A DNA stretch of 64,000 nucleotides from Symbiodinium natans (taxonomy: Eukaryota > Sar > Dinophyceae > Suessiales > Symbiodiniaceae). The notes under the pieces are model-generated. The model saw only the letters and a program-made list of their open reading frames with translations. It ran no database searches and was not told the origin of the DNA. The stretch is taken from positions 514,031 through 578,030 of the forward strand of contig CAJNDS010002579.1 of NCBI GenBank assembly GCA_905221605.1, read 5' to 3'. Positions 52,466 to 63,930 of this stretch are shown piece by piece. How positions within the stretch are numbered: position 1 is the stretch's first letter; every line of letters starts with the position of its first letter. The translations under genes and the position numbers were made by a program.

Positions 52466-54302
52466 GGGAAGGTTTCCTCCGGGTAGTTTCATGGGCCCTG
52501 AATACGGTCCTTAAGCTCCCTTAAAGGGTTTTGATGTATGGGCCCTTTATTTGTACTAGGTTAAAAATCAAGGGTACCGTTTTAAGGGACCATGTCTTAG
52601 GCCCCCAAACCTTAAAGCCTAGCCCTAAAACCTAAACCCTAAACCCTAAACCCTAAACCCTAAACCCTAAACCCTAACAACCCTTTTAGCGGCTAGGGCT
52701 AGGGGTATTTATAAGGTTTCTAAGCTTCCCAAAAACATAGACTCTCCCAAGGGTCCAAAAGTTTCTTACTGTATGGCGCAAGTGTGTTAAGTAGTCAAAT
52801 AAATATCAATATGAATATGAATATAAATATAAACATATATATAAACCTATATATATATATAGATATATAGATAGATACACATATACATATATATATATAC
52901 ACATACAGAATACTAAGAAGAAGAAGAAGCGTAATAACAATAATACGAATATTAACCGTACATGGACCCCCTTCACCTAAACCCTGAGCCCCCAACCACA
53001 ACCCTCCTAGGTAGGATCTGGGGGACCCTTAAAAGGAACCCTTCTGAACCCTCTTCTGGTTCTCTTAAGGTCTATATCCTTAAGGGTCTCCCCTAACCCT
53101 AAGCCCCAAACCCCTGAAACCCTGAGCCCCTAAACCCCATAACCACGAAGGTACATATGGGGCCCTTGGGGGCGGAAGGCCTTCGATTGGGGCTTCTTTA
53201 GCGGTTTAGGGTTTAGGGTTTAGGGTTTAGGGTTTCAGGTGTAGAGAGTTTGGTTCTTTGTGGGTTTGGGTGTTGCAGGCTTTAGGGTTTAAGGGTCTAG
53301 GGTATATAAAGGTATACCCCGAGAGACCAGAGTAGGGTTTTGGGCTATACATATACATATATATATATATAAATATATGGGGACCATAAGGGACTACTAT
53401 GAATCCCTAAACCCCAAACCCTGAACCCTTAGTTCGACTATCATTCGTAATTGTTCCGGCCCCTACATTACGCTGACCCTACACCCCAAACCCTAAACCC
53501 ATATGAAGCAGGGCTTATATTTCTGTTTTTGGTGAGTGTATATAAGGTTCCTTTTTAATATTGGTGAGTGTATACCTTGGGTGTCCTTTTGGGGGTACAA
53601 GAAATATAAACCCTACTTCATATCCTAAACCCAAAACTCTACAACCCTACAAGCCCTCGACCTTCAGACCATGTTGCCTCCCCTTCTCTGACTCAAGGGG
53701 GGCGATTATCAGCGGGGGTGGCAGGAGCCGTGGGCCCTCCAAAGAGTAAGGACCCGATGTAGTCCTAAACCCTAAACCCGGAGGGGTTAGGGGTTAGGGC
53801 TTACGACGAGAAGACTCATCGATTCTATATATAATCTATTAGGAAAATGCCGAAAGCGAAAGGGCTTAGGGCTTAGGGCGTAGGGTTTAGGGTTTAGGGT
53901 TGAGGGTTGAGGGTTTAGGGTTTAGGGTTTAGGGTTTAGGGTTCTCAGAAGCCGTTGTGCATAATCCCATAATTTGGCTCCGGAAAGTTTAATCAACCTC
54001 CTGTAGCACCAGGAAAGTCTACCTAATCCTCGAACCCTTGAGCAGTATTGTTATATGACTCTTGTATACACTCTAGAAATCAAGGGCCCATCCGTCGGAT
54101 CCCTTTAACCTTTACACAAGGGCAAGGGACCATAAGTGCCCAGGGTTCCAACCTTAGACCCCGAAACCCCGAAACCCCGAAATTTCGAAACTCCAAGACA
54201 AGCTCTAGGCCCCAAAACTTGGTTCCTTATACCCTAAACCCTAAACCCTAAACCCTAAACCCTAAACCCTAATTCCCAAACTCTTTTCCCAAAACACCAC
54301 AG
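52466..54302. other. Repeat-rich region, no supported gene
   Basis: AT-rich microsatellites (about 52799-52905, 53350-53377), short telomere-like arrays and islands without recognisable coding content. Confidence 0.5.
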
Positions 54303-54390
54303 AAGGACCCTCTCCCGAGTCGCCGAAATCGGTGAAGTCTGCGTCATCCACGAAGTCCCTGAATGAGGCCTTATGGGGCGGAGCCCTGGG
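54303..54390 (+). CDS. Possible serine-rich exon
   Basis: Acceptor caccacag, then GPSPESPKSVKSASSTKS and LNEALWGGALG, then a GT donor (GTGTATAG) leading into telomere-like sequence. Coding-like; family unknown. Confidence 0.3.
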
Positions 54391-54788
54391 GTGTATAGGG
54401 TTTCGGGTTTAGGATTTAGGGTTTCGGGTTTAAGGATTAGGGTTTCGGGTTTAAGGATTTAGGGTTTCGGGTTTTAGGATTAGGGTTTCGGGATGCCGAA
54501 ACCCTAAACCCCCTGAGCCTCAGACCCCAAACCCTCGAACCCTAAACCCCAAACCCCCCTTGAGCACCAGACCAAACCCTTGAAACCTAAACCCTGATCC
54601 GGGCTAGACCCAAAAATCCTTGATGTTTGTCCCTTCTTGGGTTTCAGACCATGGTTTCTAGGGCTACGTTCAAAGGTTTTCAAGGGTGAGGTATATAAAA
54701 GAAATCCTTAAGCCCCTAAACCCTAAACCCTAAACCCTAAACCCTAAACCCTAAACCCCAAACCGTAGCCCCTACGGGCCCCCTCCAG

Positions 54789-54860
54789 GTGGCTGAGGTA
54801 AGGGGCGTGATCGATCTGACACAAGGCCACGGGGTGGAGATTTCAATAGGATTGGGGGAT
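54789..54860 (+). CDS. Possible exon
   Basis: Acceptor cctccag, then VAEVRGVIDLTQGHGVEISI and GLGD, then GTTTGGG as a possible donor. Family unknown. Confidence 0.28.
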
Positions 54861-55128
54861 GTTTGGGCGTGTTGTGTTTTGTTTGTGCGTGTCTTGGGTT
54901 TTCGGGTTTAACTGAGTAGTCATAAGTCTTGTGTATGTTTAGGGTTTAGGGTTCAGAGATTACGGTTTAGGGCGGTTACAGGATTTCAGGGGGCGAAGGC
55001 TTTTATAAGACTAAAAGACCAAAAAACACAAGACAGGCAGAACACAACCCTAATCCCCAAAAGACACACAACAAAGACAATACTTGCTGTTTTTTCCTTC
55101 TTCTTTTTGTGGGTCGTATATGTCCCTC

Positions 55129-55340
55129 GGACCCAGAGTATGCCTTGGGATCTTCCCCCTTCTACTGACAGTTCCCAATAGGGTCATAATAGGGGGTACT
55201 AGAATTCCTATTAAGGACTTTAAGGGCTGTTAGTATAAGGGGGAACATCCCAAAGAAGGCCCTTACTCCTTTTGTTCAGGGTTTGTGTTCCCTTCTAAGC
55301 AGACAGGGTGCCCTGTTTCTTCCCAGGTGACTCTTGGGTC
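55129..55340. mobile_element. Family B element interrupted by a family C element
   Basis: Outer ends ggacccagagtatgcc and gtgactcttgggtc belong to family B. The core blocks (ttcagggtttgtgttccctt, agacagggtgccctg) follow the inner element. Confidence 0.7.
55147..55251. mobile_element. Family C element nested in family B
   Basis: Ends gggatcttcccccttctac and ataagggggaacatccc with inner tgacag and ctgttag. About 105 bp, inserted near the left end of a family B element. Confidence 0.7.
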
Positions 55341-55680
55341 ACCCGAAACACCCTAAACCCTAACCCTCAACCTTGAAGTTACTCTTGGGTCGAGTAAAAC
55401 TGTGTCATAGTTGGGTAACATTTTACATTTTTAAGGGTACTTAAACCCAATAAGGAATATAAATTTAAATTTTTAATACTATCCCAACCATGAACTAGAA
55501 AACCCATTGAACCAGGGTCTAGGCCCTGAACACAACAGACCTATGAGACCCTGGGATGCGGATTTCGGGTTTTGCCCTGGCGTCCCCACCTGCCCTCCGA
55601 TAGGGAGTTTAGGGTTGAGGGTCGAGGGTTTAGGGTTTAGGGTTTAGGGTTTAGGGTTTAGGAATTAGGTTTTAGGAAAT

Positions 55681-55758
55681 GCTGCTGGTGCCCGGACCTC
55701 CGAGTTGACGGGGAGGTTGGGATTGATGGGCGCCAAAGGCTTCAAGTTGGCTCGAAAG
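55681..55758 (+). CDS. Possible exon
   Basis: The frame reads AAGARTSELTGRLGLMGAK then GFKLARK. Open and basic; family unknown. Confidence 0.22.
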
Positions 55759-55797
55759 CCCTATAAACCATAACGACCCTGATTCCCAAAACCTAAG

Positions 55798-57486
55798 AAC
55801 CCTGAACCCTAAAAACCTTACAGTAAACTCCAGAACCCTAAACCCTAAAAACCTTACAGTAAACTCCAGAACCCTAAGCCCTAAAAACCTTACAGTAAAC
55901 TCCAGAACCCTAAGCCCTAAAAACCTTACAGTAAACTCCAGAACCCTAAGCCCTAAAAACCTTACAGTAAACTCCAGAACCCTAAGCCCTAAAAACCTTA
56001 CAGTAAACTCCAGAACCCTAAACCCTAAAAACCTTACAGTAAACTCCAGAACCCTAAGCCCTAAAAACCTTACAGTAAACTCCAGAACCCTAAGCCCTAA
56101 AAACCTTACAGTAAACTCCAGAACCCTAAGCCCTAAAAACCTTACAGTAAACTCCAGAACCCTAAGCCCTAAAAACCTTACAGTAAACTCCAGAACCCTA
56201 AGCCCTAAAAACCTTACAGTAAACTCCAGAACCCTAAGCCCTAAAAACCTTACAGTAAACTCCAGAACCCTAACCCAAAAACCTTACAGTAAACTCCCGA
56301 ACCTAAGCCCTAAAAACCTTACAGTAAACTCCAGAACCCTAAGCCCTAAAAACCTTACAGTAAACTCCAGAACCCTAAGCCCTAAAAACCTTACAGTAAA
56401 CTCCAGAACCCTAAACCCTAAAAACCTTACAGTAAACTCCAGAACCCTAAGCCCTAAAAACCTTACAGTAAACTCCAGAACCCTAAGCCCTAAAAACCTT
56501 ACAGTAAACTCCAGAACCCTAAGCCCTAAAAACCTTACAGTAAACTCCAGAACCCTAAGCCCTAAAAACCTTACAGTAAACTCCAGAACCCTAAGCCCTA
56601 AAAACCTTACAGTAAACTCCAGAACCCTAAGCCCTAAAAACCTTACAGTAAACTCCAGAACCCTAAGCCCTAAAAACCTTACAGTAAACTCCAGAACCCT
56701 AAGCCCTAAAAACCTTACAGTAAACTCCAGAACCCTAAGCCCTAAAAACCTTACAGTAAACTCCAGAACCCTAAGCCCTAAAAACCTTACAGTAAACTCC
56801 AGAACCCTAAGCCCTAAAAACCTTACAGTAAACTCCAGAACCCTAAGCCCTAAAAACCTTACAGTAAACTCCAGAACCCTAAGCCCTAAAAACCTTACAG
56901 TAAACTCCAGAACCCTAAGCCCTAAAAACCTTACAGTAAACTCCAGAACCCTAAGCCCTAAAAACCTTACAGTAAACTCCAGAACCCTAAGCCCTAAAAA
57001 CCTTACAGTAAACTCCAGAACCCTAAGCCCTAAAAACCTTACAGTAAACTCCAGAACCCTAAGCCCTAAAAACCTTACAGTAAACTCCAGAACCCTAAGC
57101 CCTAAAAACCTTACAGTAAACTCCAGAACCCTAAGCCCTAAAAACCTTACAGTAAACTCCAGAACCCTAAGCCCTAAAAACCTTACAGTAAACTCCAGAA
57201 CCCTAAGCCCTAAAAACCTTACAGTAAACTCCAGAACCCTAAGCCCTAAAAACCTTACAGTAAACTCCAGAACCCTAAGCCCTAAAAACCTTACAGTAAA
57301 CTCCAGAACCCTAAACCCTAAAAACCTTACAGTAAACTCCAGAACCCTAAGCCCTAAAAGCCTTACAGTAAACTCCAGAACCCTAAGCCCTAAAAACCTT
57401 ACAGTAAACTCCAGAACCCTAAGCCCTAAAAACCTTACAGTAAACTCCAGAACCCTAAGCCCTAAAAACCTTACAGTAAACTCCAG
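55798..57486 (+). repeat. 36-bp satellite, about 47 copies
   Basis: The unit is ccctaagccctaaaaacc followed by ttacagtaaactccagaa. Most copies are identical; a minority have aaaccc for aagccc, and one near 56270 is shortened. Half of the unit is telomere-like (CCCTAAGCCCTAAA), so the satellite appears to have arisen from a telomere-repeat junction. Confidence 0.95.
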
Positions 57487-57672
57487 AAAGTTGGAACATG
57501 GCTTAAGGGCCCCCGGAGCTCCGACTCATGGCTGCATGTTCTGTTGCCGTCTCTCCGTTTCTTGTGTGTGTGTGTATATTAACGTTTTGGGGTTTGGGGT
57601 TTAGAACCCTAAACCTAAACCCTAAGCCCTAAGCCCTAAGCCCTGAACCGTAAACCTTAAACCCTAAAAGGC

Positions 57673-57912
57673 ATGCAGTGCTGCAGCACCCAAGGTGCCA
57701 TCAGGGCTCCTGAGCCGACAGAGCGGCAGAAGCGGGCCCTGACCACACTTCTACGTGGGTCCGAGTGTTCGCGCCGGCATGGGGGGAGAGTGCCGATCAG
57801 CATCGTTTGCAACGAGCTCAAATGCTCTGTTGGAATGCTTCGAAAACTGGTGGCAGATGACCTCAAGAACAGGTTCAAAATGGTCTCGGACGACGTGTTC
57901 GCCTGCCGTCGT
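57673..57912 (+). CDS. Exon of an unidentified protein with a helix-turn-helix-like segment
   Basis: The frame is open for about 80 codons: APEPTERQKRALTTLLRG, HGGRVPISIVCNELKCSVG, MLRKLVADDLKNRFKMV and SDDVFACRR, ending at a GT donor (GTAACC). The pattern of a helix, a turn before CNELKCS and a second helix MLRKLVADD resembles winged-helix or similar small domains, but this is only a structural impression. It is one of the strongest isolated coding islands in the window. The acceptor is uncertain because several AG lie at 57678-57712. Confidence 0.5.
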
Positions 57913-57914
57913 GT

Positions 57915-59321
57915 AACCTCAAACCCTATAAACCCCAAAAAACCTAAACCTTACTTATAAACCCTGAGCCCGAAACCTTCTAAACTCTGAACCTCATGGC
58001 CTCATGGCGCTTAGCACTACAACACCCAAAGCCCTCGAGGGCCCATAAAGGCAATAGCACCAAGCCGAAAGCCCTAAACCGTACCCCTTCAGCCAAAAAG
58101 AATACCTAAACCCAGAGGGGTCAGGGTTTAGGGTTCAGGGCCTAAACCCCTACAAATCCCTCTACAACCCTACATCCTAAGCCCATGTTCTTACAAGGAG
58201 TACCCCAAATCCACCCTTATGCGCCTTGGCAGACCCTGACACTGACATTTTGAAGGTACGCCTAAAACCCACTATGCACCCAGACCCTGAAAAAGCCCCA
58301 AACCCTGAACCCTGAACCCATAAACCCTAAATCCTCCACCCTAAACCCCAGACCTAGACTCGAAACCCGAAACCCTCAACCCGAAGCCTAAGCCAAAACC
58401 CTAAACACCATAGAAAGGTACATGCCCATATGCCCATGCCTACCCACCGAACCCCAAAAGCTCCAAATTCCTAAGTCCCTATACATCCCAAAACTCCGAA
58501 ATCCCGAAACTCAAAGTTCCCTAAACCTGTTAGCCCTTCAACAGCACGAAGCCCAAAGCCCTTCAACCCTTAAACCACTAAACCCTTCAACCCTTAAAGC
58601 ACTAAACCCTACACCCTCCAACCCCTTAACCACTAAACCTAAACCCTGCAACCCTTAAACAACTAAACCCTACACCCTCCAACCCTTCAACCACTACACC
58701 CTAAACCCTTCAACCCGTAAGCAACTAAATCCTAGCCCTTCCAACCCTTAAAGCATGAATAAAGCCCTGAAAGCATGAAAGAAGCCGCGCAGGATCAGAC
58801 CCGCGTCTCCCCCTCCCTTTCGAAGACGACGAGGTAGGTGGCTTTGATTCGGAGTTAGGGATTAAGCTTTAGAGTTTAGGGTTTAGGCTTGAGGGTTTAG
58901 GGTGTAGGGTAGGGTTTTGTGTGTAGGGTACGGTTTAGGGGTTGGGTAAGGTTTAGGGTTTAGGATTTGTAGGGTGCAGGGGTTTAGGGTTTATGTTTTG
59001 AGGGTTTACAGAGTTTAGGGCGTCAGGGCTTCCTGAGCCCTGACTGAACCCTTACGAAACCCCAAGCCCTCGGGTGATCATGTCCCTGTACCCCTGCACT
59101 TGCCCCCTCCTCTGCCAAGGTTTGCCTCAGGCATGGTGGTGTTTAGTATTTAGGGTTCCCTAGCCCTACGACTTTCCTAGAGGCCCCGACCCCTCACCCA
59201 TGAACCCTTAAGAGCAGAGTCATAGCTAGCAAACGTGGCGTGAAGTGTGTTGTTTTTTTGCGCTGGATTGGCTCAAAACGCATGCCACTGTGTTCAGCAG
59301 TGCTATTTGCTTCCAACGACC
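57915..59321. other. Degenerate telomere-like and minor repeats, no confirmed gene
   Basis: Mostly CCCTAAA-derived words with drift. A short island at 58793-58829 (DQTRVSPSLSKTTR, then GTAGGT) could be an exon. Confidence 0.45.
58540..58740 (+). repeat. Imperfect tandem repeat around 30-60 bp
   Basis: Recurring blocks of cttcaacccttaaaccacta and aaccctacaccctccaa, about five rounds. Confidence 0.6.
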
Positions 59322-60017
59322 ATGGCCGTGCGAGTCGTGTTGCTGCTTGTCCTGGCGGCCACAGGGGCTCATGCCAACATCGTAGAGGTGAGTGTATACA
59401 ATAGCAACGAGTGCCCAGTCGGATCGGATGACCTTACGCTGGAGGAGTGCATATATTTCAACAATACCGACCCCAGAAACGGGGATGGTCGCTTCGTTGA
59501 GCATAATGAAAGTTACTATCCGAAAGGATGTTTCTTAATGTACAGCGCTTTCCACTGGAACTACCATCCCACTGGCGCGGCCCATGTCAGCACTCGCCTG
59601 TTTTGTAAGCAGATCCCTACGACAAGCACGACTGTCACGTTGACAACTACGACCACAGCGTCCATCACGACGAGCACGGGCACAACAATGTCGACCATCA
59701 CCAGGTCGAGCAGTACCACGTCGACCGGAACGACGAGCACGGCCACGGCCACGACACAGACCGTGACAACCAGTACGGGCAGCACGATTAGCAGTTCCAG
59801 CAGCACGACGTGGACGGCAACGAGCTTGACGGCAACGACCACGTCAACCACCATCACGGAGTGCTGGAAATGCAACTACGCCACCGTCATCACCACAAAC
59901 TCACGGTGCTGGAGATGCAACGAGACAGAACCAGAACCAGAAGTTTCTGCTGCACGTGGGTTGGGATGTGCGGTATTGATCATTGTTGCCGTATCGGGTG
60001 GCGTGCGCTTGGTCTGA
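59322..60017 (+). CDS. Mucin-like secreted or membrane protein, intronless, 231 residues
   Basis: ATG 59322 gives MAVRVVLLLVLAATGAHA, a clear signal peptide. A cysteine module follows: NECPVGSDDLTLEEC, YYPKGCFLMYSAFHWNYHP and STRLFCK. About 80 residues are nearly all Thr and Ser, a likely O-glycosylated stalk. ECWKCNYA and SRCWRCNE follow, and a hydrophobic tail GLGCAVLIIVAVSGG ends at TGA 60015-60017, fitting a membrane or GPI anchor. An earlier upstream in-frame start is possible, but this ATG starts the leader exactly. The module C..G..LT.EEC/GCF/N.HP.G/FCK is the same as that in the multi-exon gene ending at 13139. Role unknown; a cell-surface location is inferred. Confidence 0.8.
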   Translation: MAVRVVLLLVLAATGAHANIVEVSVYNSNECPVGSDDLTLEECIYFNNTDPRNGDGRFVEHNESYYPKGCFLMYSAFHWNYHPTGAAHVSTRLFCKQIPTTSTTVTLTTTTTASITTSTGTTMSTITRSSSTTSTGTTSTATATTQTVTTSTGSTISSSSSTTWTATSLTATTTSTTITECWKCNYATVITTNSRCWRCNETEPEPEVSAARGLGCAVLIIVAVSGGVRLV

Positions 60018-60277
60018 GGAAGGCGTAGGTGTTTTAATGAGCTTGCCCCTTGTCGTGTCTTCCAGAGAGCTGATGAATTGCTCTCAAGCACTGATCTGCA
60101 AACAGCCATGAGGTCTACTGTATGAGAAAAGTCCCAACGGCGTCTCCAGAGTCTTACGGTCGAGGAGCGTTGTAGCAGCTTGCAGCACTGAACAGGCCTC
60201 AGTTCCAAGAAGGCACGGCACCCTGAACCCCAAACTATCCTAAACGTCACCATTTTGGGTTCAGGGTTTTGGTTTCA

Positions 60278-60400
60278 ACACGGGAGACAGGGGAGACAGG
60301 CGAGACAGCTGAGACAGGGGGGGGGGGGGACAGGGGATACAGCTGAGACAATTGGGACAGGGGAGACAGCTGAGTCAGGCGTCTCAGATATCTCGGGTGT
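60278..60400 (+). repeat. Imperfect (GAGACAGGG/GAGACAGCT) repeat
   Basis: About twelve nine- or ten-base units of gacaggggaga or gacagctga, interrupted by a G run. Confidence 0.75.
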
Positions 60401-60429
60401 CTCGGGGGCCCCCAAAACAAAATGCAAAA

Positions 60430-62340
60430 CACAACAACAGCAAATCAGAGTGTCATAACCGTAATGCCTGAAATATCAGGGAATATTGGAACAAACATAT
60501 ATACACACATACACAAACCCTAAACCCTAAGCACTAAGCCCAAACCCTAAACCCTAAGCCCTAAACAGTAGACAGTAAACCCTAAACCCTATTTCGAAGA
60601 AACTTTGCGAAAAGACCCGAAGCACCACCTCGCAGAATCCGGAGCGGCAGACCTCGCGACCTCGCATCCGCCACGCCGCCATCCAGAGGCTGGAGTTTGG
60701 AAAAAAAACTGTCTTTTTCGTTTTGTGGTTTAGGGTTTAGGGCTTTAGGTTTCGGGTTTGGGGCTCAGGGTTTAGGGCTTTGGGTTTGGAGTTTGGGGTT
60801 TAGGGCTTGGGGTTTGGGGTTTAGGGTTTAGGGTGTAGGGCTTGGGGTTTTGCATTTTGTTTGAGAGTTTAGGGTTCAGGGCTCAGGGTTGTAAACAGCG
60901 TTTGGGGCCAGGTGTTTTTTTGTTGGTTATGTGTGAGTGGTTGAGGGCACGTTGAGGTGAGAGGCTTCCAAAAAGTCATGGGTTCCCCTACTACCCCCTC
61001 TGTAGGGTTTAGGGTTTCGGGCTGCCCTCCCACCCCCCCACCCCCCCCCCCTTTTAGGGATAATGAAGCCCAAATCAGGTTATTTAAGGGGGGAATTTGG
61101 GGGGATGGGGGGGGGGCTTGTATACAGGGGGGTAGTAAGGGAACCCATGGACAGGGGGCTCCAAGTTTTTTTTTTGCGTGGGCGTTTAAAGTGTTTATCG
61201 TTCATATGGCTTCAGCAAAGCTGAGCTAGGCAAGGCTTTACATAGGAGGGTTTCGAGCTGTCTGTTTGATGAGGGTTTTCTGCTCGAGTGCTTCCTTCTG
61301 TTAAGTTGCTCATGAGGGTTTCAGGTCATCCTTAAACGCGTTTGGTGTGCTCAGGCTTCAGGCCTACACTGTCCGCAAAAAGGTCTATAAACCATGTAAG
61401 CTCTCGGGCCTGTAGAAAACCGATCTTCAAACCGGAGAAATAATGAAGCATATTCATCTATAGATACGCAACATACCCTAAACCCTACTAGCAAAAACCC
61501 TACTGCAATGTTACACCCTAAACCCTAAACCCTAAACCCTAAACCCTAAACCCTAAACCCTAAACCCTAAACCGCGTTGCGGCAAGGCCCGGCAAAGTGC
61601 ATGCCTACCAAGAGCAGCGGAAGCCCATGAGCTCCGCGGTTCACGGGTTCAGGGTGAAGGTTTAAGGGTTGAGGGTTGAGGGTTTAGTGTTTAGGGTTTA
61701 GGGTGTAGCGTTTAGGGTTTAGGGACACGAATCAGGGGTTGCGGGTTTGGGGCGCCGGGTTTCTTAACCAGGGGTTTCGGGGTTCTGAAGGGAGGGAGGA
61801 TATTTAACCCAAGCTTCCATAATAATCCCTACTGCTCACGAAGGCTCCCTAAGCTTCCCTACGGTTCCCTAGGTACCTACCCCCGTGAACCCCTCTTCTT
61901 TAAGAACTCTAGAAAGTTAGATAGGTGATGCCGGTTCTTGAGCTTTCGGGGTCTGTTCGGTTTGGGTCCTCGTTGCACTTGCCCTTGCTCTTTTTGTTTG
62001 GCCTGATGCCGCGTGGGTAGCCTAATCCCTTTCAGCCCGACACCCTTGAGACGCTAAACTTCACTAAGCCCTACACTTTAAACCCTAAGCCCTAAACCCT
62101 AAACACTAAGCCCTAAACCCTAAACCCTGTGTAGTTGAACCCAGGGGCAATGCCTTGTGACTCAATGGGCTTCAAGGTTGCTAGCTGATTCGGAGCTTCG
62201 GGGATACTTTATCTTTATATATATATATATATCTATTATACATATATTATATACATATATATATATATATGTGGCAGGAACCTTTATGTATGATATGACC
62301 TCTTAATTGTTCTCCACACACAACACACCCACACACGCAC
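60430..62340. other. Last telomere-repeat-bearing region, no supported gene
   Basis: Arrays near 60510-60590, 60725-60840, 61510-61573, 61665-61725 and 62070-62130. Islands at 60595-60705 and 61574-61650 are open in more than one frame but not recognised. An AT microsatellite lies at about 62213-62270. Confidence 0.5.
61514..61573 (+). repeat. Interstitial telomeric array (CCCTAAA)n
   Basis: Eight units, one of the last clean arrays in the window. Confidence 0.9.
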
Positions 62341-63549
62341 ACTTTGTTCCTTTCTTCTAGACGAGATCGTTGCAAAAGGGGGTTCCCCCCCTAGAGCAGG
62401 GTTGAGCCCGCTCATTCCTTCCATTTTGCCTTCTTCATCCTCCGTCTCCTCTTCAACCTCTTCTTTGGCTTTTTCTTACAAAGGAGACAGGAAAAGCAAA
62501 TGGCAGACTCCAGTAATTCTCCCTCTGTTGCCTTCTTTCTCGTGTTCCGACGTCTTCTGTTCCGTCTTCTATTCGAGTAGATTGAAGGGAATATGTCGGT
62601 AAAAGGTGTTCACCCTCCCGCAGCCTCTTCTTTGGCTGTGTTCTTACAAAGGAGAAAGGATAAAATGCAAGAAGATGAGTCAAAATAAGACAGGTCAAAA
62701 AGAAGCAAACTGACGATCAGAGAGAGGGAAGAAAAAATTGTTTTGTGAGTTGCAGAAAGGGGCTCCCTCTTTTCCTGGAGCAGGGTTGATTTCCTGTGTT
62801 CGCTCTCATTTGCTTTCTTTCTCTCCTGCGTGCCTATGTCTTCTGTTCATGGTTTGAGGAGATTCAAAGGGACAGATAAGAAAGGCGAAAAAGGTTTCCC
62901 TGTCCCTTTCGCTGTCCTTGATCTTAAGCATCTTGTCTTTTCTCAGTCAGCAAGAGAGGACACAGTAGAAGGGAAACAACAAGGAACGCTTGAAAAAAAC
63001 AACGGATACATAAGAGGAAGAAGAAGAAACTCCCTCTCCTCTCTTCTTGATCTTGTTCAGCTCTCTTCTTGCAGATCATCTCCTACCTTCATCCTTCGCA
63101 TTCTCTCTCCTCTCTCTCTCCCTCTCTTCTTTGTTCCTTTCTTCCAGACGAGAAGCAAATGGATAAGACGAGATGGAAAGAGACATTCTTTGCTTCGCTG
63201 CAGATTGTGGGAAGAAAACAATGAGTTTAGAATCCAACAGTAGACTGCTTGGGGAACAAGGCTTCCCTTTGCTCTTTTTGTGAAAGTCGGGCGTGCGAAG
63301 AAATTCCCCCTCCCCTCTTATCCCTGTTCTATAGTCTATCTCGTTACAGAAAGACAAATACATATACAAGGCGGCAATTTCAGTCACTACTCATCCTGCC
63401 TCGTCTTTCTTTTCCCACTTCTGTTGCGCTTTTCTTACAGCAGGAAAACGGAACATGCAAGAATGCACATGAATCTCGCCACCATCATCCTCGCTCGTCT
63501 CTCTTATCTCCCTTCTCTCTTCTTTGTTGCCCACCCTCGGTGTGGGGTT
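62341..63549. other. Pyrimidine/purine-rich region with diverged direct repeats
   Basis: There are no telomere-like arrays here. Related blocks recur at about 62370 and 62760 (a gcagggttga core, then ctcattt/ctcattcc and tcttctgttc) and at 62351 and 63138 (ttcctttcttc, then agacgag). Open frames exist, but their biased composition gives no support for genes. Confidence 0.4.
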
Positions 63550-63579
63550 GTTTGATTTTGAACTCAACTCTTCTCCTTG

Positions 63580-63930
63580 CCCGGGACTCTTCTCCTCGCC
63601 CGGAACTCTTCTCCTCGCCCGGTCTACTCCTCGCTCATCCCTGGAGCGCCCAACCCCAAAGTGTCCCTGGAGTGCCCAACTCTAGAGTGGCCCTGGAGTG
63701 CCCAACCCCAGACAACCCCAGCCCAGCCCCAGAGTCTCCCTAGGGCGCCCAACCCCACCGTTTCCAGGAGTGCCCAGCCCAGAGTCTCCAACCCCAGAGT
63801 TTCTGGAGGCCCAACCCCAGAGGCCCAACCCCAGTGCCCAAACCCAGAGTCTCCCTGAAGCCCAACCCCAGTGTCTCCCTCGAGAGCCCAGCCCCAGAGT
63901 GTTGCTGGAGTGCCCAACCCCAGAGTATCT
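63580..63930 (+). repeat. Imperfect tandem repeat (CCCTGGAGTGCCCAACCCCAGAGT)n
   Basis: About a dozen irregular units of 20-27 bp containing gcccaaccccagagt. Open frames on both strands (GLGALGWALEG type) are by-products of the repeat. Confidence 0.8.

Noticed and set aside
55798-57486. CRISPR array from the regular 36-bp periodicity
   Set aside because: The repeats are directly adjacent with no unique spacers, so it is a satellite.
62402-63555. Open frames of 66-137 codons
   Set aside because: Strong pyrimidine/purine bias gives long frames on both strands; no domain, leader or splice support.
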